A stretch of DNA of 64,000 bases, taken from Noviherbaspirillum saxi. Its GTDB lineage: Bacteria; Pseudomonadota; Gammaproteobacteria; Burkholderiales; Burkholderiaceae_D. The notes under the pieces were generated by a model. The model did not search any database, was not told where the DNA came from, and saw only the letters and a program-made list of their open reading frames with translations. This document shows, one piece after another, positions 17,407 through 25,935 of this stretch. Positions within the stretch are counted from its first letter, which is position 1; each line of letters begins with the position of its first letter. Both the position numbers and the translations under genes were made by a program. The DNA is taken from NCBI RefSeq assembly GCF_003591035.1, contig NZ_QYUO01000002.1:1612001-1676000 (forward strand), read 5' to 3'.

Positions 17407-18585
17407 ATGACTAGCAAAGTGCAATTCCATTGGGACGATCCGTTGCTGCTGGACCAGCAGTTGAACAATGACGAGCGCATGGTGCGCGATGCCGCCGCAG
17501 CCTACTGCCAGGACAAGCTGCAGCCGCGCGTGCTCGAAGCCTTCCGCCATGAAAAAACCGATCCGGCGATCTTTCGCGAAATGGGCGAACTCGGCTTGCT
17601 TGGCCCCACCATTCCCGAGCAATACGGCGGTCCCGGCCTGAACTATGTGTCCTACGGCTTGATCGCGCGCGAAGTCGAACGCGTCGATTCCGGCTACCGC
17701 TCGATGATGAGCGTGCAAAGCTCGCTGGTGATGGTGCCGATCTTTGAATTCGGCAATGAGCAGACCAAGGAGAAATACCTGCCCAAGCTGGCGACCGGCG
17801 AATGGATAGGCTGCTTCGGCCTGACCGAACCCGATCATGGCTCCGATCCGGGTTCCATGGTCACGCGGGCGAAGAAGGTCAATGGCGGTTACAGCCTGTC
17901 CGGCAGCAAGATGTGGATTTCCAATTCCCCGATCGCCGATGTGTTCGTGGTCTGGGCCAAGGATGATGAAGGTGCGATTCGCGGCTTCGTATTGGAAAAA
18001 GGCTGGAAGGGATTGTCGGCGCCCAAGATCGAAGGCAAGTTTGGCTTGCGTGCGTCGATCACTGGCGAAATCGTGATGGATGACGTGTTCTGTCCGGAAG
18101 AAAACGCGTTTCCGGAAGTGCGTGGACTAAAGGGACCGTTCACCTGCCTCAATTCTGCCCGTTACGGCATTGCCTGGGGTGCCTTGGGTGCAGCCGAAGC
18201 CTGCTGGCATACCGCACGCCAGTACGTGCTGGACCGCAAGCAGTTCGGCAAGCCGCTGGCAGCCAACCAGCTGATCCAGAAAAAGCTGGCCGACATGCAA
18301 ACCGAAATCACGATGGGTTTGCAGGGTTGTCTGCGGCTGGGGCGGATGAAGGATGAAGGCACGGCGGCAGTCGCGATCACGTCGATGATGAAGCGCAATT
18401 CCTGCGGCAAGGCCTTGGACGTGGCGCGGATGGCGCGCGACATGCTGGGCGGGAACGGGATCTCGGACGAGTTCGGTGTGATCCGTCACATGGTGAACCT
18501 GGAAGTGGTGAACACCTATGAAGGTACGCATGACATTCATGCGTTGATCCTGGGCCGCGAACAGACTGGCATTGCGGCGTTTTAA
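17407..18585 (+). CDS. gcdH: Glutaryl-CoA dehydrogenase
   Basis: A 392-residue acyl-CoA dehydrogenase. The catalytic base Glu372 lies in [16 protein letters not shown], a signature of glutaryl-CoA dehydrogenases, and [15 protein letters not shown] with the preceding WIGC supplies FAD/substrate contacts. [22 protein letters not shown] is the FAD-binding helix. The enzyme oxidises and decarboxylates glutaryl-CoA to crotonyl-CoA, passing electrons to ETF. The ribosome site GGAG is 6 bases before the ATG, 14 bases after the thiolase stop. In this operon it completes breakdown of odd-chain dicarboxylates such as pimelate, and lysine or benzoate products could also enter here. Confidence 0.93.
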   Translation: MTSKVQFHWDDPLLLDQQLNNDERMVRDAAAAYCQDKLQPRVLEAFRHEKTDPAIFREMGELGLLGPTIPEQYGGPGLNYVSYGLIAREVERVDSGYRSMMSVQSSLVMVPIFEFGNEQTKEKYLPKLATGEWIGCFGLTEPDHGSDPGSMVTRAKKVNGGYSLSGSKMWISNSPIADVFVVWAKDDEGAIRGFVLEKGWKGLSAPKIEGKFGLRASITGEIVMDDVFCPEENAFPEVRGLKGPFTCLNSARYGIAWGALGAAEACWHTARQYVLDRKQFGKPLAANQLIQKKLADMQTEITMGLQGCLRLGRMKDEGTAAVAITSMMKRNSCGKALDVARMARDMLGGNGISDEFGVIRHMVNLEVVNTYEGTHDIHALILGREQTGIAAF

Positions 18586-18680
18586 CAAGAAGCCAAAAAA
18601 CGTCAATCCTTGTCAATCCTTAATCGGCGAGCCCCTTGCCCCTACACCCTCAAGCGCACCAACCGTAACAAGAGGAACAA

Positions 18681-19877
18681 ATGGACCTGAATTTCACTCC
18701 GGAAGAATTAGCCTTCCGCCAGGAAGTGCGCGAGTTTGTCGCCAGCTCTCTTCCGCCGGATATCCAGCACAAGGTGCTGAACGGCCTGATCCTGCAAAGC
18801 GACGATTACATACGCTGGCAAAAGATCCTGCACGCCAAAGGCTGGGGCGGCGCTTCCTGGCGTAAGGACTTCGGCGGTCCCGGATGGAGCGCGACGCAAC
18901 AGTATATTTTTGAAGAAGAATGCGCTGCCGCAGGCGCTCCGCGCACCATTCCATTCGGCCTGAAGATGGTGGCGCCGGTCATCATGCAATATGGCTCGCC
19001 GGCACAGCAGGAACGTTTTCTGCCGAAGATTCTGGCTGCGGAAGAATGGTGGTGCCAAGGTTATTCCGAACCGGGTGCCGGCTCCGACCTTGCATCCGTC
19101 AAGACACGCGCGGTACGCGAAGGCGATCACTATGTCGTCAATGGTCAAAAGACCTGGACCACGCAAGGTCAATACGCGGACTGGATTTTCTGCCTGGTGC
19201 GCACCGATACCGAAGCCAAGTCGCAGCGCGGCATTTCTTTCATCCTGATCGACATGAAGACGCCCGGCATTACCGTGCGCCCGATCATCACGATGGATGG
19301 CGCGCATGAAGTCAACGAAGTATGGTTTGAAGATGTACGGGTTCCAGTCGAGAACCTCGTCGGCGAAGAAAACGCCGGATGGACCTATGCGAAATTCCTT
19401 CTCGGCCATGAGCGCACCAATATCGCAGGCATCGGCATCGCCAAGCGCGAGATCGCGCGCCTGAAGCGCATTGCTTCGCTCGAAACCAAGAACCGCAAGC
19501 CGCTGATCGAAGATCCGATGTTCGCGTCACGCATCGCGCAAATCGAAATCGACTTGACCGCGCTCGAAATCACGAACCTGCGCGTCCTCTCGGCCGAAGC
19601 CGAACGCCGCGCACCGGGTCCGGAAGCGTCGATTCTCAAGATCAAGGGCACGGAAATCCAGCAAGCGATCACCGAAGCGCTGGTGCAAGCGGTCGGCACC
19701 TATGCCTTGCCGCTGCGCCGGGAAGCGATGGCGGCCGGTTACCAGGGCGATGCAGTCGGACCCTTCTATGCGACGCCGCTGGCGGCCAACTACCTGAACA
19801 TGCGCAAGCTGTCGATCTACGGCGGCTCGAATGAAATTCAAAAGAACATCATCTCGCAGATGATCCTTGGCCTGTAG
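18681..19877 (+). CDS. pimC: Acyl-CoA dehydrogenase, PimC-type large subunit
   Basis: A 398-residue acyl-CoA dehydrogenase resembling PimC (pimeloyl-CoA dehydrogenase large subunit). The MDLNFTPEELAFRQEVREF opening, the FAD/substrate loop GYSEPGAGSDLAS (127-139) and the C-terminal IYGGSNEIQKNI are present. The central NRKQFG-type FAD-binding Arg motif of the family is missing; the corresponding motif is in the next gene product. That division is typical of heteromeric (alpha2beta2) acyl-CoA dehydrogenases. GAGGAACAA precedes the ATG. The partner gene begins 8 bases after the stop. Substrate preference for pimeloyl-CoA rather than another dicarboxyl-CoA is inferred from similarity and context. 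Confidence 0.85.
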   Translation: MDLNFTPEELAFRQEVREFVASSLPPDIQHKVLNGLILQSDDYIRWQKILHAKGWGGASWRKDFGGPGWSATQQYIFEEECAAAGAPRTIPFGLKMVAPVIMQYGSPAQQERFLPKILAAEEWWCQGYSEPGAGSDLASVKTRAVREGDHYVVNGQKTWTTQGQYADWIFCLVRTDTEAKSQRGISFILIDMKTPGITVRPIITMDGAHEVNEVWFEDVRVPVENLVGEENAGWTYAKFLLGHERTNIAGIGIAKREIARLKRIASLETKNRKPLIEDPMFASRIAQIEIDLTALEITNLRVLSAEAERRAPGPEASILKIKGTEIQQAITEALVQAVGTYALPLRREAMAAGYQGDAVGPFYATPLAANYLNMRKLSIYGGSNEIQKNIISQMILGL

Positions 19878-19885
19878 GAGCAGAA

Positions 19886-21022
19886 ATGGACTTTACCTTC
19901 ACCGAAGAACAGCAGATGCTGCTCGACACCACGCGACGTTTCGTGGCCAAGGATTATGGATTCGAAGCGCGCCGCCAGATCAAGGAAAAATCGGCGGACG
20001 GTTTCAGCCGCGAGATCTGGCAAGGCCTGGCCGATATCGGCCTGCTGTCGTTGAATGTGCCTGAAGCCGACGGCGGCCTTGGCGGCAGCGCGATCGACAA
20101 TATGCTGGCGATGAATGCGGTGGGCGAAGGCTTGCTGCTGGAACCCTATCTCGCCTGTGCGGTACTCGCTACCAAAACCCTGGCACTGCTGGGCAACGAT
20201 GCGCAGCGTGCGGAATGGCTGCCGGCATTGGCGGCCGGCGAAAAAATCGTGGTACTTGCCCACGATGAACCCAAAACACGTTTCGACCGCCTTGCCATCG
20301 ATACGCGTTCCTGGCCGGTAGGCAACGGCTATCTGCTGACCGGCCACAAGTGCGTCGTCACGCATGCCGGTTCGGCCGATATGCTGCTGATCACGGCCCG
20401 CATCGGCAAGGCCGATGAAACCGGTCCGCTCGCGGTCTTCTGCGTCCCTGTCGATGCGCCCGGTCTCGACAAGACCACCTACAACACTGTCGACGGCGTG
20501 CGTGCCAGCGATGTGCGGCTCAATCAGGTATTCGTTCCCGCCACCGCCCTGCTTGACGGCGGTGCGGATAGCGAAGCAAAGATTGCCGAGGTATTGGACT
20601 TCGGCCTGGCGGCCGTCTGCGCCGAAGCGGTCGGCGCACTCGACAAGCTGCTGGCGGCGACAGTCGAATACGCACGCAACCGCAAGCAGTTCGGCCAGCC
20701 CATCGGCAAGTTCCAGGCCCTGCAGCACAGAATGGCTGACATGGTGCTGCATATCGAACAGGCGCGCTCCATGAGTTACCTGGCGGCGGTGCGTTGCACC
20801 GACACCGATGCAGCCACACGTGCGCGCGCGATGTCGGCGGCCAAGGTCGTGATCGGACAGGCGTGCCGGTTCGTCGGCCAGCAGGCGGTGCAACTGCATG
20901 GCGGCATGGGTGTCACCGATGAACTCGATGTCAGCCATTACTTCAAGCGGTTGATGGCCATCGAACTGCAGTTCGGCAGCACGGACCAGCATCTCGAACA
21001 GTACGCGGCGCAACTGGCCTGA
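19886..21022 (+). CDS. pimD: Acyl-CoA dehydrogenase, PimD-type small subunit
   Basis: A 378-residue acyl-CoA dehydrogenase paralogue. It holds the FAD-binding NRKQFGQPIGKFQALQ motif (about 265-280) that the preceding PimC-like protein lacks, while its own middle loop (LAHDEPKTRFDRLA) is a degenerate version of the EPGAGSD loop. The pair should therefore build one complete active site across subunits. QLHGGMGVTDELDVSHYFKRL near the C terminus is conserved in PimD-like proteins. The ribosome site GGAG overlaps the pimC stop. The gene ends the operon: a terminator lies at 21032-21058. Confidence 0.85.
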   Translation: MDFTFTEEQQMLLDTTRRFVAKDYGFEARRQIKEKSADGFSREIWQGLADIGLLSLNVPEADGGLGGSAIDNMLAMNAVGEGLLLEPYLACAVLATKTLALLGNDAQRAEWLPALAAGEKIVVLAHDEPKTRFDRLAIDTRSWPVGNGYLLTGHKCVVTHAGSADMLLITARIGKADETGPLAVFCVPVDAPGLDKTTYNTVDGVRASDVRLNQVFVPATALLDGGADSEAKIAEVLDFGLAAVCAEAVGALDKLLAATVEYARNRKQFGQPIGKFQALQHRMADMVLHIEQARSMSYLAAVRCTDTDAATRARAMSAAKVVIGQACRFVGQQAVQLHGGMGVTDELDVSHYFKRLMAIELQFGSTDQHLEQYAAQLA

Positions 21023-21031
21023 TGAGTACTT

Positions 21032-21058
21032 GGGGAAGGCATTTCATGCCTTCCTTTT
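21032..21058 (+). terminator. Rho-independent terminator after pimD
   Basis: GGAAGGCAT (21034-21042) pairs with ATGCCTTCC (21046-21054) around a TTC loop and is followed by TTTT. It lies 10 bases after the pimD stop and separates the dicarboxylate operon from the universal stress gene. Confidence 0.85.
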
Positions 21059-21192
21059 CCGCATGGGTAACTTGCAAGGAACCACAACAACAAGACCGGG
21101 AGACCGCAGCTGCCACGGCCCCTGTATGGCACCGGTGCCCTGCCCGATTTCGCGCCACCGGCACGCCGGCTTATCCTTGAAAGGACATTCAA

Positions 21193-22044
21193 ATGGCTTA
21201 CAAAACCATTCTCGTGCATGTCGACAAATCACGCCGGGCCGAGCAGCGCATGGAACTCGCGGCAAGCATTGCGGCCCGGCAGAATGCCCACCTGATTGGC
21301 GCCGCAATGACTGGGATATCTCGGTATGCTTACCAATCCGGAGCCCTTACCCAAGCAGACCCTCACCTTACAGACCATCTGATGGTGCATCTGGATCTGC
21401 TGCGCGAACGGGCTCGCGAGGGCTTGCAGAATTTTGAACGCATCGCCCGCAACGCTCAGGTACGCTCGTACGAATCGCCGCTGATCGATGATGCCCCCAA
21501 CATGGGTATCAGTCTGCGCGCACGCTACAGCGACCTTACGGTGATCGGTCAGTTCGATCCGGACGGCAGGTCGTCCCTGATACTGCCGAACTTTCCCGAG
21601 TATGTCGTCATGAATTCCGGCAGGCCGGTTCTGATTGTTCCCTTTGCCGGACAGTTCAATACCGTGGGACGCAAGATAATGATTGCCTGGGACGGCAGCG
21701 TGGCGGCCACCCGCGCGGTCAACGATGCGCTTCCGCTACTGCAGCAGGCCGACATTGTGTACATTGCGGTTTTCGATCAAGAGCCCGACGACGAAACGCA
21801 TGGCGATCAGCCCGGCGATGACATCGCGCTCTTTCTCGCGCGGCATGACGTCAAGGTCGAGGTCACCCGTGAAACGACGAAGGACGATATCGGCAATGCC
21901 TTACTATCGCTCGCGGCCGATGTCGATGTCGACATGATTGTAATGGGCGGTTATGGTCATTCCCGCTTCAGCGAAATTTTGCTGGGCGGGACGACGCGCA
22001 CCATGCTCAAGTCGATGACGGTCCCGGTGCTGATGTCGCACTGA
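21193..22044 (+). CDS. Universal stress protein, two UspA domains
   Basis: A 283-residue cytoplasmic protein with two tandem Usp folds (about 1-145 and 155-283). The second domain has the ATP-binding signature GGYGHSRFSEILLGGTTRTML followed by SMTVPVLMSH; in the first domain the matching glycine loop is degenerate, so only one half is likely to bind ATP. Such proteins are induced under stress and low oxygen in many proteobacteria. The start at 21193 follows GAAAGGACATTCAA. It stands between the pim operon terminator and phaC; beta-proteobacteria often keep usp genes near PHB and low-oxygen genes. Confidence 0.9.
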   Translation: MAYKTILVHVDKSRRAEQRMELAASIAARQNAHLIGAAMTGISRYAYQSGALTQADPHLTDHLMVHLDLLRERAREGLQNFERIARNAQVRSYESPLIDDAPNMGISLRARYSDLTVIGQFDPDGRSSLILPNFPEYVVMNSGRPVLIVPFAGQFNTVGRKIMIAWDGSVAATRAVNDALPLLQQADIVYIAVFDQEPDDETHGDQPGDDIALFLARHDVKVEVTRETTKDDIGNALLSLAADVDVDMIVMGGYGHSRFSEILLGGTTRTMLKSMTVPVLMSH

Positions 22045-22166
22045 AGAATCCCCCCCCACGCCGACATCCTCGATAGCGGCTAGCCACTTTTGCGGTGCCT
22101 GCATGCATCTTCCTTTTCATTAAGGCAGTCAAAGCGACCGCTTAATTTCGATAGTTCCGGGCACAC

Positions 22167-22208
22167 TTGATCCAGATCAGTTTTTTCCGGCAAGCCCATG
22201 CCTATTCT
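22167..22208 (+). promoter_or_regulatory. FNR/ANR-like box and -10 element before phaC
   Basis: TTGAT-CCAG-ATCAG (22167-22180) matches the FNR consensus at 9 of 10 positions. A -10-like TATTCT (22203-22208) is centred 32 bases downstream of the box centre, the class II geometry, and the same distance as at phaA. It precedes the phaC ATG (22238). Inferred function. Confidence 0.55.
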
Positions 22209-22237
22209 TTGTTCATTCTCCTTCCGAAAAGCATGCA

Positions 22238-24028
22238 ATGGACAATCCCACACAGTCGGCGTCGATGGCGCCGGAAAGACTTGCCAGTGGATGGCTCGGC
22301 ATCCCAGCTTCCCCGCATCCACGGCATGAGGACGCCGGAAAGAATCTTGACCGCGTATTGCAGGCGGGGATAGGCCGATTCACCGGCGGCATTTCGCCGG
22401 CCGCAATCTGGATGGCCTATGTCGACTGGATCATTCATTTGCATCTGTCTCCTGCCAAGCAGGAAGAATTGCTGCTGGATGCCTGGAACAAGCTCGGACG
22501 CTGGAATGAATACGGCTGGGATCTGGCGCGCCATGCCGGTCAAGCGCACGACACCGGCGTCAGGCCGCTGCCTCAGGACAAGCGTTTTATCGATCCGACT
22601 TGGCAACAATGGCCGTTCAATGTTGCGTATCAGGGGTTTCTGATGACGCAGCAATGGTGGCACCGTGCCACGACGGATATCAGCGGCGTGTCGCGTCACC
22701 ATGAAGATGTAGTTACATTTGGCGCACGGCAACTGCTAGACATGCTGTCGCCATCCAACTTTCCCATCACCAATCCCGTGGTGCTGCATGAAACCATACG
22801 CAGCGGCGGCCTCAATTTCTGGCGCGGCGCCGTCAATGCCATCAACGACTGGAAGGAAGAGATCACCGGAAAACCATCCGAGCAGCCATACAAGGTCGGA
22901 GAAACGCTCGCGGTTACGCCGGGCAACGTGGTGTTCCGCAACCGGCTCATTGAACTGATCCAGTACACGCCGACCACGCCGACCGTACATGCGGTTCCCG
23001 TGCTGTTCATACCGGCATGGATCATGAAGTACTACATCCTCGACCTGTCGCCGCATAACTCGCTGGTGCGCTATCTGGTTGGCAAGGGTTACACCGTATT
23101 CATGATTTCATGGAAGAACCCGCATGCGAACGACCGGGACTTTTCCATGAACGACTACCGCGAACTCGGCGTCATGGCCGCCGTCAATGCGATCTGCAGC
23201 ATCACCGGTGCGCCCCGCGTCAGCGCGGTCGGCTACTGCCTTGGCGGTACGCTGCTGTCGATTGCTGCGGCCACGATGGCCCGCGATGGCGATCAGCGGC
23301 TCGCAAACATGACGCTGTTTGCCTCGCAGGTCGATTTCAAGGAGCCGGGCGAGCTTTCGCTGTTCATCGACGAAAGCCAGGTCGCGCTGCTGGAATCGAT
23401 CATGTGGGAGAAAGGCTACCTCGACAGTAAGCAGATGGCGGGTGCCTTCCACATTCTTCGGTCCAATGACCTGATCTGGTCGCGACGCCTGAACCAGTAC
23501 CTGCTCGGCCGGACCGAAACGGTGAACGACCTGATGGCATGGAATACCGATACCACACGCATGCCCTATCGCATGCATACCGAGTATCTGCGCGATCTTT
23601 TCCTGGAAAACAAGCTGGCTGAAGGCCGTTATGAAGTCAGCGGACAGCCGATCGCACTGACCGACATCCGAGTGCCGATCTTTTCGGTCGGTACGCTGAC
23701 CGATCACGTCGCACCCTGGCGATCGGCGTACAAGATCCATCTGCTGACCGATACCGACGTCACTTTCCTGCTGACCAGCGGCGGGCACAATGCCGGCGTG
23801 GTATCGCCGCCCGGACACCCCAACCGCCGCTATCAGGTCGGCACCAGCGCGCATCACGCGCCATATATCGACCCGGAGATCTGGCATGCGAACACGCCGT
23901 CCAACGAGGATTCGTGGTGGCCGGAATGGGAAAACTGGATGGCCGCGCGATCGGGGGACCTGGTCATGCCGCCCCGCATGGGTAAGGCGCTGTGCGACGC
24001 GCCGGGGACCTATGTACTCCAATCCTGA
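22238..24028 (+). CDS. phaC: Poly(3-hydroxyalkanoate) synthase, class I-like
   Basis: A 596-residue PHA synthase. The alpha/beta-hydrolase core has the nucleophile Cys334 in GYCLGG, Asp489 (GTLTDHVAPW) and His517 (GGHNAG), the full catalytic triad for polymerising (R)-3-hydroxyacyl-CoA. The N-terminal domain (about 1-200) includes FTGGISPAAIWMAYVDWIIHL and WKEEITGKP, an N-terminal subtype that differs from the classical Ralstonia synthase though total length is similar. It acts at the granule surface with phasin. It is not in a phaCAB operon: phaA/phaB lie 13 kb away. No strong ribosome site precedes 22238. Whether the genome has a second synthase is unknown. Confidence 0.92.
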   Translation: MDNPTQSASMAPERLASGWLGIPASPHPRHEDAGKNLDRVLQAGIGRFTGGISPAAIWMAYVDWIIHLHLSPAKQEELLLDAWNKLGRWNEYGWDLARHAGQAHDTGVRPLPQDKRFIDPTWQQWPFNVAYQGFLMTQQWWHRATTDISGVSRHHEDVVTFGARQLLDMLSPSNFPITNPVVLHETIRSGGLNFWRGAVNAINDWKEEITGKPSEQPYKVGETLAVTPGNVVFRNRLIELIQYTPTTPTVHAVPVLFIPAWIMKYYILDLSPHNSLVRYLVGKGYTVFMISWKNPHANDRDFSMNDYRELGVMAAVNAICSITGAPRVSAVGYCLGGTLLSIAAATMARDGDQRLANMTLFASQVDFKEPGELSLFIDESQVALLESIMWEKGYLDSKQMAGAFHILRSNDLIWSRRLNQYLLGRTETVNDLMAWNTDTTRMPYRMHTEYLRDLFLENKLAEGRYEVSGQPIALTDIRVPIFSVGTLTDHVAPWRSAYKIHLLTDTDVTFLLTSGGHNAGVVSPPGHPNRRYQVGTSAHHAPYIDPEIWHANTPSNEDSWWPEWENWMAARSGDLVMPPRMGKALCDAPGTYVLQS

Positions 24029-24141
24029 TGACCGCGCCACTGCATCAACGATACCAGCCGTCCCGGACAGAAGTAGTCGAGGATCCATCCACCCTCGACG
24101 CCGGCGAGGCCAAGTGAATCACTAATTATCCCGATGGCCTC

Positions 24142-25749
24142 TTATCCATCCTTCAACAACCTGCGCAGCACCTTACCCGTCCCTGTCGCAGGCAACTCTT
24201 CGCGAAACTCGACAGTTTTCGGCACTTTGTATGCCGACATCTGTTCACGGCTCCAGGCAATGATGTCTTCCACCGTTGTCGCTGACGCTTCCGGCTTGCG
24301 CACAATGACAGCCTTGATCACCTCTCCCTTGTTCGGATCGGGAATGCCGATCACCGCTGCCTGTCTGACAGCCGGATGCTTGATCAAAATAGTCTCGACT
24401 TCTTCGGGAAACACGCTGTAGCCCGAGACCTTGATCATTTCCTTGAAGCGGCCGCTGAATGTCAGGTAACCATCGGCATCGAGCGTCCCCATATCGCCGG
24501 TGTACACCCAGCCGTCGCGCAAGCTTGCCGCGGTTGCGTCGGGCTTGTTCCAGTAGCCTTTGAAGTTACCCGCGCTGCGCAGCGTAATTTCTCCCATCTC
24601 TCCGAACGGCAGCGCCGCACCGCTCTGCTGGTCGACGATACGGCATTCGACGCCCGGCAGCAGTTTGCCCTGCGTGCCCCATTTGATCGCGTCACGCGGC
24701 GTGCAGGTATCGCAGGTATGGGTTTCGGACAATCCGTAGGCGGCCTCAAATGTCTGGCAGCCACCAGTAAAGTCGCGCCACTGGTCGGCCAGCACCTGAG
24801 TCAATGTAATGCCGAAACTGGTGCAGGGATTGACCTTGAGCGAGCGCAGATTGTATTTGTCCGCGCCTGGTACCTGCATGACCGCCACATTCATCGGCGC
24901 GATGCTATACCAGTGGCTGATCTGATAGCGGTCGATGGCCTGCAGCACCGGTGCGGGATCGAAACGGTACATGAGCACCGCAGTAGCACCGGTATAGATC
25001 GTCACATTCAGGCCCATCAGCATCCCGGCAATGTGATATAGCGGGGCAATCGCGAGTGTGACCGTGCTGCTGTCGACGCCGGCTGCATATGTCGCGCCGG
25101 CGGTCTTGAACAAGGCGTTGCGGTAAGTAAGCATCGCGCCCTTCGGCATGCCGGTTGTACCCGACGTATAGGTCATCAGCACGACATCGTCCATTGCCAG
25201 CACCGGGCTCGGCGCTTCTCCGACTGCTTCCCGCAAGGCGTCGAGCAGGTCCAGCGTGCCATCGACACGCTGCTTCGGAATCCTGATCTCGGACGGCACG
25301 TCGATAGTCGGTTCGGTCGGAAGAAAGTCGCCATAACTGGTGAGAAACACATGCCGCAACTGCGTACGATCCAGAACTTCCTGCACGACGGGATAAAGAT
25401 TGTCGGCTGCGACAATCACTTCCGCGCCGAGGTCGCCCACCTGGTATTCAAGCTCGTGTTTCTTGAACAGCGGACTGCAGGGGCTGACGATGGCGCCGAG
25501 CTTTTGAATGCCGAAATGTGCGATCGCATATTGCGGACAGTTCTGCAGGAACAGCACCACGCGGTCGCCCTGCTTCACGCCGAGTCCGTGCAGTCTGGCA
25601 GCGAAGCGGTCGCTCAGCCGGTCCAGTTCCGCATAGCTCAAGGTATTTCCGTACCAGATGTAAGCGGGCTTGTCCGGCTGGGTGCGCGCATGCTGGCGCA
25701 GGTACTCATGCAAAGGTTTTTCTTCTTGCAGGTAGGGGATGCTATTCAC
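24142..25749 (-). CDS. Long-chain acyl-CoA synthetase, FadD-like (AMP-forming)
   Basis: A 535-residue AMP-forming ligase. MTYTSGTTGMPKGAMLTY is the phosphate loop, YGLSETHTCDTC the adenine-binding motif, GYWNKPDATAASLRDGWVYTGDMG and SGYSVFPEEVETILI the hinge and C-terminal domain, and GTGKVLRRLL holds the catalytic Lys. I choose the GTG at 25747-25749 because GAGGAG lies about 9 bases upstream; an in-frame ATG at 25789-25791 lacks a clear site. It is divergent from a TetR gene across a large palindrome, and the TetR operon encodes an acyl-CoA carboxylase, so it probably activates the fatty or branched acid whose CoA ester the carboxylase uses. Confidence 0.87.
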   Translation of the reverse strand: MNSIPYLQEEKPLHEYLRQHARTQPDKPAYIWYGNTLSYAELDRLSDRFAARLHGLGVKQGDRVVLFLQNCPQYAIAHFGIQKLGAIVSPCSPLFKKHELEYQVGDLGAEVIVAADNLYPVVQEVLDRTQLRHVFLTSYGDFLPTEPTIDVPSEIRIPKQRVDGTLDLLDALREAVGEAPSPVLAMDDVVLMTYTSGTTGMPKGAMLTYRNALFKTAGATYAAGVDSSTVTLAIAPLYHIAGMLMGLNVTIYTGATAVLMYRFDPAPVLQAIDRYQISHWYSIAPMNVAVMQVPGADKYNLRSLKVNPCTSFGITLTQVLADQWRDFTGGCQTFEAAYGLSETHTCDTCTPRDAIKWGTQGKLLPGVECRIVDQQSGAALPFGEMGEITLRSAGNFKGYWNKPDATAASLRDGWVYTGDMGTLDADGYLTFSGRFKEMIKVSGYSVFPEEVETILIKHPAVRQAAVIGIPDPNKGEVIKAVIVRKPEASATTVEDIIAWSREQMSAYKVPKTVEFREELPATGTGKVLRRLLKDG

Positions 25750-25851
25750 TTCCTTGTCTCCTCGGGTGGTGCTTTTGCAGAGCATCAGCATGAAACCGGT
25801 GCTATCCGCGCACTTTGACTTCGCGCAAACCGAAGTTGCGTCTCGAAAAAT

Positions 25852-25892
25852 AATATACCAGCCGGTATAAACTTTATACCGGCTGGTATATT
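25852..25892. promoter_or_regulatory. 41-bp perfect palindrome, double TetR operator
   Basis: Two 20-base arms (25852-25871 and 25873-25892) are exact reverse complements around a single C at 25872. Each arm is itself nearly palindromic (ATACC-AGCC-GGTAT at 25856-25869 and ATACC-GGCT-GGTAT at 25876-25889), so the site looks like two TetR dimer sites 20 bp apart. The outer TATATT on each side could serve as -10 elements of the divergent ligase and tetR promoters, so binding would block both. Confidence 0.8.
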
Positions 25893-25935
25893 CTTGCAGG
25901 CGACACCAAAAAATAGAGCGTAATCCAAGATCATC

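Noticed and set aside
18602..18621. Tandem GTCAATCCTT repeat between gcdH and pimC
   Set aside because: Two exact 10-base copies, but no symmetry or promoter link was evident; most likely a small slippage duplication.
19838..21013. A 391-codon open frame antisense to pimD
   Set aside because: Same explanation: high-GC codon bias on the opposite strand, with no recognisable domain or ribosome site.
22050..22060. Run of C after the universal stress protein gene
   Set aside because: A homopolymer outside a coding region; no phase-variable gene starts here.
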